From Leptospira_A sp046736045 (GTDB taxonomy: Bacteria; Spirochaetota; Leptospiria; Leptospirales; Leptospiraceae), in contig NZ_CP177133.1 of NCBI RefSeq assembly GCF_046736045.1, positions 186,001 through 250,000 of the forward strand: 64,000 nt of DNA. Reading direction: 5' to 3'. The first letter of the stretch is position 1; each line of letters begins with the position of its first letter. Below are positions 1 to 8,144 of the stretch, piece by piece. The notes beneath the pieces were generated by a model. The model did no database searches. It saw only the letters and a program-made list of their open reading frames with translations, and was not told where the DNA came from. A program made the translations under genes and the position numbers.

Positions 1-110
1 ATCTGCCGGGCAAGTCCCCAAATATTCATTTGGGGTCGGGCTGACTACGGGCTCCCGCGGTCGCTTTAGGCGACCGCTTCGCGCCCTCCGCATCCCTCTT
101 GCAGAACGAA
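1..110. repeat. Intergenic hairpin-rich repeat element
   Basis: Two perfect hairpins lie side by side: CCCCAAAT / ATTTGGGG (16-23 with 28-35) and CGGTCGC / GCGACCG (58-64 with 70-76). The stretch is GC-rich compared with its surroundings and does not look coding. The words around the first hairpin (GGGGTCGGGCT) recur beside another hairpin near 53955-53980, so I read it as a member of a REP-like intergenic repeat family or as a terminator of an upstream gene outside the window. The remaining bases to 240 are AT-rich and probably carry the promoter of the OsmC-like gene; I see no convincing -35/-10 pair. Confidence 0.5.
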
Positions 111-240
111 TTCTACAATTGTTTCTCACTTCCGGGAATATTCTGATCATTATAACGTACTATTATTCTGTTATAATGAATTAATTATAGAAATACTATC
201 TTCTTCCTCTTGGATTGGTTCAAATACCGGAGGACCAATC

Positions 241-681
241 ATGGCAAATACTTTATTTGAAAGCACCGCATCCTGGGCAGGCGGACTAAAATTAAACCTT
301 CAATCCAGACACCACAAATGGGTTGTAGACGAACCTGAAATTTTAGGAGGAACCGACCAGGGACCGAATCCCGTTGAATTAGTATTAGGTGGCTTCGCCA
401 GCTGCTTGGGAGTTCTGGTTTCCCTGTATGCACCGGCACACGGAGTACTTCTAAAGGACTTTAAAGTTCTGGTAGAAGGAGATTTGGACTTGGATGGATT
501 CCAGGAAAAGGCTCCGGTTCGTCCCGGCTTTTCCCAAATCCGCTATAAGGTAAATATCGAAACGGACTCACCTTCTTCCCATGTGGATGCTCTTTTGCAG
601 CACATAGATCGAATCTGTCCCGTCAAAGATACGTTATCCGGGGTGCAGGTTCTTGCAGAAACAAGTCTTGCCGCAAAGTGA
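241..681 (+). CDS. OsmC/Ohr family peroxiredoxin
   Basis: 146 residues, the usual length for OsmC-family proteins, which reduce organic hydroperoxides using two cysteines. Both are visible: Cys55 in the helix motif GFASCLG and Cys126 in RICPVKDT, at nearly the same spacing as E. coli OsmC. No signal peptide, so cytoplasmic. The ATG is preceded by a good GGAGG ribosome site. A perfect terminator hairpin starts 16 bases after the stop, so the gene is probably monocistronic. The subfamily (OsmC, Ohr or YhfA-like) cannot be fixed by eye. Confidence 0.9.
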   Translation: MANTLFESTASWAGGLKLNLQSRHHKWVVDEPEILGGTDQGPNPVELVLGGFASCLGVLVSLYAPAHGVLLKDFKVLVEGDLDLDGFQEKAPVRPGFSQIRYKVNIETDSPSSHVDALLQHIDRICPVKDTLSGVQVLAETSLAAK

Positions 682-696
682 AAATTTGAATTCGGA

Positions 697-754
697 CTGA
701 TAACGGGAAAAAATTCATACTCCTTAGAATTTTGTTTTCCCGTTATCAGTTTTT
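697..754 (+). terminator. Rho-independent terminator of the OsmC-like gene
   Basis: A perfect 15-bp stem (CTGATAACGGGAAAA at 697-711 with TTTTCCCGTTATCAG at 735-749) is followed by five T residues. The 23-base loop can itself pair through AATTC/GAATT. Position and polarity fit termination of the upstream plus-strand gene. Confidence 0.9.
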
Positions 755-1040
755 AGCGGCAGAGATTCCTTTCAGAATGATATCCAAGATTTTTTTCAAC
801 TCTTCCTCATCATCTATGGCGAGAATGGAATATAAATTCAAACAGATAGGAAATGATACTTTTTATGAAAACTGTCTGATCATAGGATGGAAACATTGGT
901 CATGGAAGATATTCCGGCCTATCATCAAAACCTTTGTTTTTTCAAGAGCACGCGGGATTGCCTGGATCAGGCATAATATAGAAGAAGTGGGACAGTTCGA
1001 AGCGTTTTTACCTGAATTGTACAGGAAGGAAATCGGATAG
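732..1040 (+). pseudogene. C-terminal remnant of a DAPG-hydrolase (PhlG-like) family protein
   Basis: The open frame encodes 102 residues, but its first codons lie inside the terminator stem. The part that looks like protein starts near 819 (MARMEYKFKQIG). The end, with WIRHNIEEVGQFEAFLPELY, resembles the conserved C-terminus of diacetylphloroglucinol-hydrolase-type proteins, which are normally about 280 residues and use metal-binding His/Glu residues. Everything N-terminal to this is missing, no ribosome site is visible, and the piece is probably a decayed leftover. Family assignment is from motif memory and is moderate. Confidence 0.5.
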
Positions 1041-1043
1041 CTG

Positions 1044-2012
1044 TTATGCGAAATACGGGCTAAATCCTTTTAGTCCGTCTCCTCCCGAAAGCCTCATAAA
1101 AATACGATCCAATCCGAGAGATATCCCGGAAGAATCCGGAAAATTTCCCGATTCCAAAGCGGATAAAAAATCTTCATCCAAAGGAAAAATTTCCTTACTC
1201 AACTTTTCCCTTAACATTTGTTCTTCGGTAAACCGGTTTCTTTGTTCTTCCGCATCGGTCAATTCCCAGAACGCATTTGCCAGTTCCAAACCGGACCAGT
1301 AAATTTCAAATCGTTTTGCCTTGCCGTCCACAATCCTAGCCAAGGCAGCACATTCAGGAGGGTAATCGTAAAGAAAAACGATTTTATCGCCTAATTTTGG
1401 TTCAACTAGATTCAGAAATACCAAAAAAAACAGATCCTCATACTGCCAAGTAACCAATTCCTCTTGTTTTACGGAACTCAAATGATGTATGATTACTGTT
1501 TCGATCAATTCTTCCCGGGACAATCCGCGGGATGTATGGGTTTTTATAATATCTTCCACTGAAATTTCTTCATAAGAAGAATCTTCGGTTAAAAATTTTG
1601 AAGTAGGCAGATCGGAAAAATCGGAACCCAATCTTTTAAAATAATTTTTGATAAACTTCCTAAGATTACGGTCATTCCAATCTTTGGCATAAAGTTCCAA
1701 CATCAGAAATTCTGCACTATGATAAGGACTGCCCTCTTCTCCCGAACGGAATGTATGAGTGATTTCATAAATCCTTTCCAGGCCTTGCGATAACGATTGT
1801 TTTAGGGAATATTCCGGAGAAGTGATCAGGTATCCTCTTTCTTTGCTATTAGGAGAAGAAACCAAAAAAGGATCCAGGTAAGGTTCCATTCCCACAATCG
1901 GTTTTAAAATCGGAGTGTCCACTTCCAAGAACCCGGATTCTTCCAAAAAGGATCTGGTGCATTTTAAAAACTTGGAACGCAGGATTTGATTTTGCAGTAC
2001 AACTGATTTCAT
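1044..2012 (-). CDS. epmA: EF-P lysyl-ligase EpmA (GenX/PoxA), class II LysRS-like
   Basis: 322 residues, the EpmA length (E. coli 325). It is a stand-alone class II aminoacyl-tRNA synthetase catalytic core without an anticodon-binding domain. EpmA attaches a beta-lysine to elongation factor P and so helps ribosomes through proline stretches. Visible motifs: motif 1 region ESGFLEVDTPIL, motif 2 TFRSGEEGSPYHSAEFLMLE, and motif 3 GISLGLDRIFMRLSG near the C-terminus. The ATG start is clear. The partner EpmB and EF-P are not in the window. It is divergent from the STAS-like gene with about 50 bases between them. Confidence 0.85.
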   Translation of the reverse strand: MKSVVLQNQILRSKFLKCTRSFLEESGFLEVDTPILKPIVGMEPYLDPFLVSSPNSKERGYLITSPEYSLKQSLSQGLERIYEITHTFRSGEEGSPYHSAEFLMLELYAKDWNDRNLRKFIKNYFKRLGSDFSDLPTSKFLTEDSSYEEISVEDIIKTHTSRGLSREELIETVIIHHLSSVKQEELVTWQYEDLFFLVFLNLVEPKLGDKIVFLYDYPPECAALARIVDGKAKRFEIYWSGLELANAFWELTDAEEQRNRFTEEQMLREKLSKEIFPLDEDFLSALESGNFPDSSGISLGLDRIFMRLSGGDGLKGFSPYFA

Positions 2013-2065
2013 AAAAATTTATTTTTTGATTTCCCGATACTTGAGTTTTTAAGACATTCTTTAAT

Positions 2066-2449
2066 ATGGCGAAGAACACAAAATACTTATCTGTTCGTGA
2101 AATCGAAAACGCTTACGAAATTCAAATTCAAGCCAGTGAGTTCAATACTTCCGTCGAAGAAGAAACCTCTTCCATCATCGCTATGTTATTTTTCCAAACA
2201 CGTTCCCATATCCAATTGGATGTATCCAGTCTGGATTATATTCCTTTATCATTTATCACTCAGATACTGAGACTTGCAAAAGATCTTCGTTCCAAAAGGA
2301 GGGTTTTGGTTCTTTTGGGACTTCCTCTTTCCACCTATCATTTTTTACAAAGATTCGGCATGGCCCGGTTGTTTTTCCAAACCAAAGACGGAATGCTCAG
2401 AACTAGTTTTGAAAATCCTCTCCTTCCCAGGGAAGGATCTCAAGGTTGA
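2066..2449 (+). CDS. STAS-like (anti-sigma-antagonist fold) protein
   Basis: 127 residues with the strand/helix pattern of a small STAS domain: a predicted strand (HIQLDVSSLDYI), the helix FITQILRLAKDLRSKRR and the strand VLVLLGL, then a helix ending LQRFGMARLFF. This layout resembles anti-sigma-factor antagonists, but I see no clear conserved phosphorylatable serine, so regulation by phosphorylation is doubtful. The 3' end overlaps the convergent DUF4279 gene by 47 bases. Fold assignment is tentative. Confidence 0.6.
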   Translation: MAKNTKYLSVREIENAYEIQIQASEFNTSVEEETSSIIAMLFFQTRSHIQLDVSSLDYIPLSFITQILRLAKDLRSKRRVLVLLGLPLSTYHFLQRFGMARLFFQTKDGMLRTSFENPLLPREGSQG

Positions 2450-2816
2450 TCCCAAGTTCACCTAACAAAAGCATAACTCTTTTTTCCAGACGGATTCCTT
2501 TTGTATGGACTCCTGCAAATTCTACGGATGCATAAAAGCAAGCGTCATGTTTTGCAGTGATTTCTTTCAATTCACGACGCACAGGTGCCACTCTTTTCAG
2601 CAATTCCCAAATATGATCATTCAAAGGAGACTCGGGACTGAGTTTGGAATTGAGCTGCCAGTGCGGGTCTAAGGGTTCGTTTTGTATGTCTTTTGTGTCA
2701 CGACTATGAAAGTAATCCGCATCTATGGCCAATCGCTCCGAAATCTCTTCCGGGCGGAGCTTCGGGCCGTAGATAGCGAGCATTGCCCATGATTTTGGTT
2801 CTCTTTGCGTTTCCAT
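2403..2816 (-). CDS. DUF4279 family protein
   Basis: 137 residues from the ATG at 2816; a longer in-frame extension to 2954 would run into the divergent response-regulator gene and lacks sense. The pattern matches DUF4279: an N-terminal strand AMLAIYGPKLRPEEISERLAI, a central tryptophan before 'ELNSKLS'-like residues (HWQLNSKLSPESPLNDHIWELL), and a C-terminal strand following GIRLEKRVMLLLGELG. Function of this family is unknown. It is convergent with the STAS-like gene and divergent from the response regulator. Confidence 0.65.
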   Translation of the reverse strand: METQREPKSWAMLAIYGPKLRPEEISERLAIDADYFHSRDTKDIQNEPLDPHWQLNSKLSPESPLNDHIWELLKRVAPVRRELKEITAKHDACFYASVEFAGVHTKGIRLEKRVMLLLGELGINLEILPWEGEDFQN

Positions 2817-2879
2817 TGAATTTTTTACTTTTTTTTTCTCCCAGAAGAACCAAATTGAGATAGAACTCAAGGGAAAAAT

Positions 2880-3605
2880 ATGAAAAATATCTTGGTAATT
2901 GAGGATGATCCGGACATTGGCAATTTGATCCGTAAATCTCTCGATTCGGCGCACTATACCACCGCCGTGTATGAAAATGGGGAAGAAGGTTTAAAATTTT
3001 ATAAATCAAGTCACCCTGATTTGGTGATTTTGGATTTGTCCTTACCGGACATTGATGGAATGGATATCTGCCGTACCATTCGAAAATCAGATGAAAGCAC
3101 TCCTATCTTCATTCTTTCTGCCCGAACAGAAGAAATTGATCGGATTATGGGACTGGAACTAGGTGCGGATGATTATATCACCAAACCCTTTTCAGTCAGA
3201 GAATTGAAAACCAGAGTCGATGTATTCTTTCGCAGATGGGACAAAAAGATCGGGATCAAACCTAACGTAGGCCAGGCGGGAGAAATCATGAGAGGCGCAC
3301 TCAAAATTGATTCCATCCGACGTCGTGTTACATTGAATGAAAACATTATCAATATCTCCCGCAAAGAATTCGATATTTTACAACTGTTAGCAGGTTCCCC
3401 CGGCAAAGTATTCTCACGCGAGATGATACTTGAATCTGTTTGGGGTGTGGAATGGGATGGCTTTGAAAGAATGATTGACAGTCATATCAAAAGAATCCGC
3501 TCCAAACTGGAAAAAAATTCCGCACAACCGGAATGGATTGAAACTATTTGGGGAATCGGTTATCGTTTTACCGATAATTATGAAAATATTGTCGTTCCTG
3601 ATTGA
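2880..3605 (+). CDS. OmpR-family two-component response regulator
   Basis: 241 residues. The receiver domain (about 1-120) shows the acidic pair Asp9/Asp10, the phosphoacceptor Asp52 in LVILDLSLPDIDG and the conserved lysine in YITKPFS. A winged-helix DNA-binding domain follows (about 135-230), with the typical ends EFDILQLLAGSPGKVFSRE and IRSKLEKN...IETIWGIGYRF. No histidine kinase is adjacent, so the partner is elsewhere. It is followed after 2 bases by the DUF883-like gene, so it may be co-transcribed with the small membrane-protein trio downstream. Confidence 0.92.
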   Translation: MKNILVIEDDPDIGNLIRKSLDSAHYTTAVYENGEEGLKFYKSSHPDLVILDLSLPDIDGMDICRTIRKSDESTPIFILSARTEEIDRIMGLELGADDYITKPFSVRELKTRVDVFFRRWDKKIGIKPNVGQAGEIMRGALKIDSIRRRVTLNENIINISRKEFDILQLLAGSPGKVFSREMILESVWGVEWDGFERMIDSHIKRIRSKLEKNSAQPEWIETIWGIGYRFTDNYENIVVPD

Positions 3606-3607
3606 GT

Positions 3608-3892
3608 ATGGAAGAATCAAAACCACATAAAACTTTAATCGACGAAATTAAGTTATACGAGAAGAAAGCGAAGGAAATTGAGCGAAGAGCCAAGGAGAAA
3701 TACGTGGAACAAGTATCGGACATCAAACAAAAATTGGGGAAAGCCAGCGAAGAAGCTTCGATCCGTGCAAAAGAAGTCATAGACAATGTGGGTACTTATG
3801 TAAAAGAAAATCCACAAAAAGCGGCTGTGATCGGTTTTGGTGTAGGGCTCGGACTCGGGCTTGCTTTGGGTTGGTTTTTCAAAAAAAAATAA
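3608..3892 (+). CDS. YqjD/ElaB-like (DUF883) membrane-anchored protein
   Basis: 94 residues from the ATG at 3608; a TTG two codons earlier would overlap the previous stop. A long charged amphipathic helix (about residues 8-65, rich in Lys/Glu) is followed by a glycine-rich transmembrane segment GFGVGLGLGLALGWFF and a basic tail, the layout of YqjD/ElaB proteins, which tether ribosomes or stress factors to the inner membrane in enterics. It is the first of three short tandem genes resembling the yqjDEK operon. Role here is inference from the architecture. Confidence 0.7.
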   Translation: MEESKPHKTLIDEIKLYEKKAKEIERRAKEKYVEQVSDIKQKLGKASEEASIRAKEVIDNVGTYVKENPQKAAVIGFGVGLGLGLALGWFFKKK

Positions 3893-3895
3893 GTT

Positions 3896-4258
3896 TTGGC
3901 AAATCATTCCAACTCACAAGAACCTAACACCGGCAAGGGTCCTCGTAAAAAAGGAGGACTCAAAGGTGCTTTCCATGATCTCTTGGATAAGCTTGTTGCT
4001 TATTGGGAGGTTATGGCAGTCTATATTCAGAAGAACGTCAGTGTATTCCTTAGGAACTTAATTTTTTCTTCGATTTGGATTCTTTCCGCCTTATTTTTTA
4101 TCTTCATCTCACTACTCTATTTTTCTTATGCAATTTTCCTAAGCTTGCAGAAGTTTGTATCGAGTGGGGATCCCATACTTGCAAGTCTAGGCACCGGTGC
4201 AGTATTTTTTATCATCGCGTTTGTGCTAGTCGAGCTGGTTTTAAAACAGAAAAAATAA
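3896..4258 (+). CDS. YqjE/Holin-X-like small membrane protein
   Basis: 120 residues starting at a TTG 4 bases after the preceding gene. A basic N-terminus is followed by an amphipathic helix and two transmembrane segments (about 58-80 and 95-115), matching the YqjE / putative holin superfamily III pattern. These proteins are not proven holins. Its location between a YqjD-like and a small charged protein supports the yqjD-yqjE-yqjK-like reading. Confidence 0.65.
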   Translation: MANHSNSQEPNTGKGPRKKGGLKGAFHDLLDKLVAYWEVMAVYIQKNVSVFLRNLIFSSIWILSALFFIFISLLYFSYAIFLSLQKFVSSGDPILASLGTGAVFFIIAFVLVELVLKQKK

Positions 4259-4264
4259 GCATCT

Positions 4265-4516
4265 ATGTTCAATCCACTCAAAGACCACGAACGTTATTCC
4301 GAAAAGGATCCGAAAGATATGACTTTGGAAGAACTTCGTATGCTGCTCAAGATTCGTCGTTTGGATTTGGATTTGGAATGGAAAGAGTTTCAGGGAAAAA
4401 TCCATTTCTGGCAAAGAGTGGGAAGAACAGTAAAACAATCCGGTATTTTGGAAAAATTCCAAGAGGGAATCCAAGCATACTTTACCAAAAAAGAAGAAGA
4501 TAGTACATCTACTTAA
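4265..4516 (+). CDS. Small charged protein of the YqjDE-like trio
   Basis: 83 residues, highly charged, mostly helical, no membrane segment. It contains MTLEELRMLLKIRRLDLDLEW and an aromatic second helix. It follows the YqjE-like gene by 6 bases, at the place of yqjK in enteric bacteria, although I see no clear sequence similarity. Function unknown. Confidence 0.6.
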   Translation: MFNPLKDHERYSEKDPKDMTLEELRMLLKIRRLDLDLEWKEFQGKIHFWQRVGRTVKQSGILEKFQEGIQAYFTKKEEDSTST

Positions 4517-4703
4517 ATCTCATTCTTTGCATTTCATCTCGGTTCTTTAAAATCGAAAAATCACAAAATCCATCTACTGATTTTTCGAAAGAACATAGTT
4601 CAAAAAAATGAAATCCGATTGTTTCGGAAAATGTTTTCTCATTAAGAAAAATATTGCAAATACCAAAATACTATGTAAGATTAGGCTCGTTTTCTCATTT
4701 CAA

Positions 4704-5249
4704 ATGAAAAATTTAATGTTCAGTAAAGAAATTTCAAAACTTATACATCACATCTGTCGCTTTAGCATTTTTATTTTTGTTTTGTCCGTTGCCAGCCTAT
4801 ACGCATCTCCCAAAACCTCGAACGTTCTTTCCGAATTAAAAAACAAACAGGGATATTGGAAAGTAACGAACGTTGTCTGGGAAGAATCTTCAGGACCGGT
4901 ATCTCCCGAATTTCATTATGCAAAACAAATTCAAATCGAAGCAAACAAACAAGGTTTCTTTCTTTCAAAAAAAGAATCGAACAAAAACACGGAACCTACG
5001 GAAACAAAAAAGAAAATCTCTCAGAATACTTATGTTGCCTTAATGAAAGAACTGTTTCATTCAAACGCATTACATCTTTCTTATGAAGAGCCTCCGAAAC
5101 AAAAAGTTTTGGGAATCAGCTATAATTCTTTCAGCATCCGGGTCGGATCCAAACAATCACGTTTTTATTATGTACTAAAAGATTTAGAGAAAAAAGAATT
5201 CAAAAAGAAAAAGGAAATCATTCAAATCATGAAGAGGATCAAATTATGA
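4704..5249 (+). CDS. Hypothetical exported protein preceding the C1 protease
   Basis: About 181 residues from the ATG at 4704 (another at 4716 is equally possible; an upstream in-frame ATG at 4608 adds residues that do not look like protein). A signal peptide is visible (FSIFIFVLSVASLYA followed by SPK). The mature part is Lys-rich with no recognised domain. Its stop overlaps the start of the protease gene (ATGA at 5246-5249), so the two are translationally coupled and may act together outside the cytoplasm, for example as a chaperone or inhibitor of the protease; that role is speculation. Confidence 0.65.
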   Translation: MKNLMFSKEISKLIHHICRFSIFIFVLSVASLYASPKTSNVLSELKNKQGYWKVTNVVWEESSGPVSPEFHYAKQIQIEANKQGFFLSKKESNKNTEPTETKKKISQNTYVALMKELFHSNALHLSYEEPPKQKVLGISYNSFSIRVGSKQSRFYYVLKDLEKKEFKKKKEIIQIMKRIKL

Positions 5250-7747
5250 AACAAACACGATCGACTAACAATATCAAATCGGTAAAAGCGAAATTACCTA
5301 TTTTAAGTTTGATTTATTTATTTTTATCTTTCTCCCCTCTTTTTTCAGAAGAGGCATTTGACCCCAGTTCCGTCAGATCTCCTGATTGTAAGCCGGGAGT
5401 TTATCTCTGCGGATACCTGCCTACTCCGAAAGAAATCCAAGATTCCATTCCTCTAAAAAGAGATTTTAATAGTTTTGATGATATTCCTTCCAAAGTAGAT
5501 TTATCTTCCAAGATGCCTCCCGTAGGAAATCAAGGTCAACAAAGCAGCTGTGTTGCATGGGCAAGCGGTTATGCGATCAAATCCTATCTTGCTGCCGATT
5601 TGGGAAAAAACCCCAGTTACGACCCTCCTTTCAAAGGAGGCCAGGGCAAAAATGTATTTTCTCCCGCGTTTATCTACAACCAGCAGAACGGAGGAAAAGA
5701 CGGAGGACTTTATTATTATAAAACTCTGGAGTTTTTACAAAAAAGCGGAGTGGCTCCTTGGAGCAGTATGCCTTACTCAGACAAGGATTATAGAACTCAG
5801 CCGCAAGAGTCTGCGAAAAAAGAAGCTCTCAAGTATAGAATCCGATCCTTTTCAAGGTTGAATTTCAAAAATCCGGACGAACTCAAACGAGTATTAGCTG
5901 GTGGGAATGTGGTGTTATTCGGGATTATCATTGATGACGGTTTTTATAAACTTAAAGGTTCCGACGTATACGATGCCAATAACGGACAGAGTTACGGCGG
6001 TCATGCGATGACGATTGTAGGTTATGATGACTCCAAAGTTTCCAAGTCAGGCAAAAAAGGAGCATTTAAGATGCAAAATTCCTGGGGGGAAAGCTGGGGA
6101 GACAAAGGTTTCGGTTGGATCTCTTATGCGATGCTCGCCAAAGTCGGACAGGAATCCTATGCACTGATTGATGACCCGAAGACAACACCTCAACCGGTGG
6201 TTGTCCCTCCCGCAGTTACTACAAAACCATTGAATCCTCCGATGGATCTCAAAGCCAGCCGAGGGGAATTTGACAATATGGTTGTTTTGACCTGGCTTGC
6301 AAGCGACGGAGCGGTATCCTACCTCATTCAACGGAAAGATCCGAACGAAGGAAAATACGCAGATTTAGCATATTCTAATTTACCAACATTTGCCGACGGG
6401 GATGTCAGCCCGGATTCCGCATATATCTACAGAATCGTTGCGATTTCCAGTGAAGAAAGATCGGCACCGTCCAAGGACACAGAGGGATTCACCTCAGCCG
6501 TTCCAAACAACCAAGGGCAATTGGGAAAAATCGTAGGACTAACAGCGAAAGCATACCTCGACAATAATTCTCCCAAGGTTTCTCTCCGCTGGTCTGCGAT
6601 TGAAGGAGCCAATGGATATTGGGTATCACGAGCAGAAAGTACAAGGAAATGGAAAACAATCGGAAAAGTAAAATCCGCCAGTTTCATCGATCCTTCTCCT
6701 GTTGTGGAAAAAACAAATTCTTATCGCGTAACAGCCACGGTAAACGGAAGTAAGGTGGGAGATTGGAGCGATAGTTTGGGTGTGGACGTGGCAAATACGG
6801 AAATCATTCCAAGTCGGGTAACCGATCTTGCCGCAAGTGAAGGAGATTATGCAGATAGGATTCAATTGAGCTGGGATCCTACACCGGGAGCAACAATCTA
6901 CTATATCTATCGTTTCAATGAAGCAGGAGAAGCGGCAGAACCGTTTACTACGGAAGGCACAACCTACCAAGACAAAGATGCAGACATTCGCGACGGTTCC
7001 ACTTATGCTTATACTGTCATATCAGGAAATAATTCCGGTTATGCGGAACCAAGCGAATTTGCTTTTGGAAATACTGACCCGGGACTTGCGAAAAGATCAG
7101 CAGGTGTGATCCTCACTCCTCCCGAAGCTCTAACTGCAGAAATCAGTCCTAAAGACAAAAAGGTAAATCTGAAATGGAAACTTGTTAAAGACTCTAACGA
7201 GTATTATGTTTACAGAAAACAAGTGACTTCCAATTCCAAAGGTAAAAATTCCGAATTTCAATTTGTAACGCAAGTTTCGGGTAAACTGACAAAATTTTCG
7301 GAAAACTTTCCGGGAAATCCCGGTGATTTGTTCCTATATTCTGTGCGATCTAAATCCGAATTCGGATCCGAATCAAAAGATTCCAATACAGTGTCCGTAT
7401 TTCTGAATAAAGAACCTAGCGCGGTTAAAAAAAGAGCGCTCAATCTGGATGAGATTCCGAAAACTTTCATCGGCAACTGGTCGGGGATGTATTGGAACCC
7501 GAAATCAGGACCGCAAAACTTGGTATTGGCGATTACCGGAAGCAACCAGGATTTTACCGCAGTTCTCAAAGTGAATGACAAGGTTGCAAAACAATACAAC
7601 GGTAAATGGACTCCCGGAAGCACCGGATTAAAAACATCGGGTTTTCAATTTGACTTAGCAAAAGATATAGAGGGAAACTCAATTGTTCGACTGAATGCAG
7701 TGGGAGATCTTGCCGAAGAAGCAGAATACGGCTTTTCAAAAGATTGA
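5246..7747 (+). CDS. Secreted papain-family (C1) cysteine protease with fibronectin type III repeats
   Basis: 833 residues. A signal peptide (about 1-35) precedes a C1 peptidase domain (about 80-315) with the complete catalytic set: oxyanion Gln96, nucleophile Cys102 (QQSSCVAWA), His253 (GGHAMTIVGYDD) and Asn278 (MQNSWGESWGDKGFGW). There is no obvious inhibitory propeptide of the I29 type. Four fibronectin type III-like modules follow (about 330-415, 427-517, 523-615, 625-725), then a C-terminal beta domain starting near FIGNWSGMYW. Probably surface-exposed or secreted and able to cut host or environmental protein. Coupled to the preceding exported protein. Confidence 0.88.
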   Translation: MKQTRSTNNIKSVKAKLPILSLIYLFLSFSPLFSEEAFDPSSVRSPDCKPGVYLCGYLPTPKEIQDSIPLKRDFNSFDDIPSKVDLSSKMPPVGNQGQQSSCVAWASGYAIKSYLAADLGKNPSYDPPFKGGQGKNVFSPAFIYNQQNGGKDGGLYYYKTLEFLQKSGVAPWSSMPYSDKDYRTQPQESAKKEALKYRIRSFSRLNFKNPDELKRVLAGGNVVLFGIIIDDGFYKLKGSDVYDANNGQSYGGHAMTIVGYDDSKVSKSGKKGAFKMQNSWGESWGDKGFGWISYAMLAKVGQESYALIDDPKTTPQPVVVPPAVTTKPLNPPMDLKASRGEFDNMVVLTWLASDGAVSYLIQRKDPNEGKYADLAYSNLPTFADGDVSPDSAYIYRIVAISSEERSAPSKDTEGFTSAVPNNQGQLGKIVGLTAKAYLDNNSPKVSLRWSAIEGANGYWVSRAESTRKWKTIGKVKSASFIDPSPVVEKTNSYRVTATVNGSKVGDWSDSLGVDVANTEIIPSRVTDLAASEGDYADRIQLSWDPTPGATIYYIYRFNEAGEAAEPFTTEGTTYQDKDADIRDGSTYAYTVISGNNSGYAEPSEFAFGNTDPGLAKRSAGVILTPPEALTAEISPKDKKVNLKWKLVKDSNEYYVYRKQVTSNSKGKNSEFQFVTQVSGKLTKFSENFPGNPGDLFLYSVRSKSEFGSESKDSNTVSVFLNKEPSAVKKRALNLDEIPKTFIGNWSGMYWNPKSGPQNLVLAITGSNQDFTAVLKVNDKVAKQYNGKWTPGSTGLKTSGFQFDLAKDIEGNSIVRLNAVGDLAEEAEYGFSKD

Positions 7748-7776
7748 TGCATGTTAATGATTGAACAAGAGGAATT

Positions 7777-8109
7777 ATGGCATCGGAAGACATCTTAGTA
7801 TTTACAACAATCGGAGATCGTGATATGGCGGAAGAACATATCACGGTGATGTTAGAACAGGGAATTATCACTTCAGCAACCATTTTCCCGGAAGTAGAAC
7901 TGCTGTATATATGGGAAGGAAAGATTACCGTAGATACGGAAAATAAGATTCTCATCAAAGCGAAAGCGGAGCATTACACTGCCATCGAAGAGTACATTAT
8001 GAAACACCATCCCTATATCGCACCTGAGATCATCAGACTCGATGTAAGTTTCGGTTCACCTGCTTACAAGGCTTTTGTTCTGGAGAAAATCAAACGTAAC
8101 GCAGGTTAA
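7777..8109 (+). CDS. cutA: CutA1 divalent-cation tolerance protein
   Basis: 110 residues, the CutA1 length; trimeric ferredoxin-like fold protein linked to copper/divalent cation tolerance. Recognisable features are the first strand ILVFTTIGDRDMAEE, the central LLYIWEGKI, and the C-terminal APEIIRLDVSFGSPAYKAFV, which corresponds to PEIxxLPxxxGxxxYxxWI in the family. Strong GAGGA ribosome site ahead of the ATG. Convergent with pnuC. Confidence 0.85.
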   Translation: MASEDILVFTTIGDRDMAEEHITVMLEQGIITSATIFPEVELLYIWEGKITVDTENKILIKAKAEHYTAIEEYIMKHHPYIAPEIIRLDVSFGSPAYKAFVLEKIKRNAG

Positions 8110-8144
8110 ATATCGTAGTTCGGTTCCGGAAATCATTTCTCCGG

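Noticed and set aside
2816..2954. Extended start for the DUF4279 gene
   Set aside because: The extra 46 residues overlap the divergent response-regulator gene and do not fit the family.
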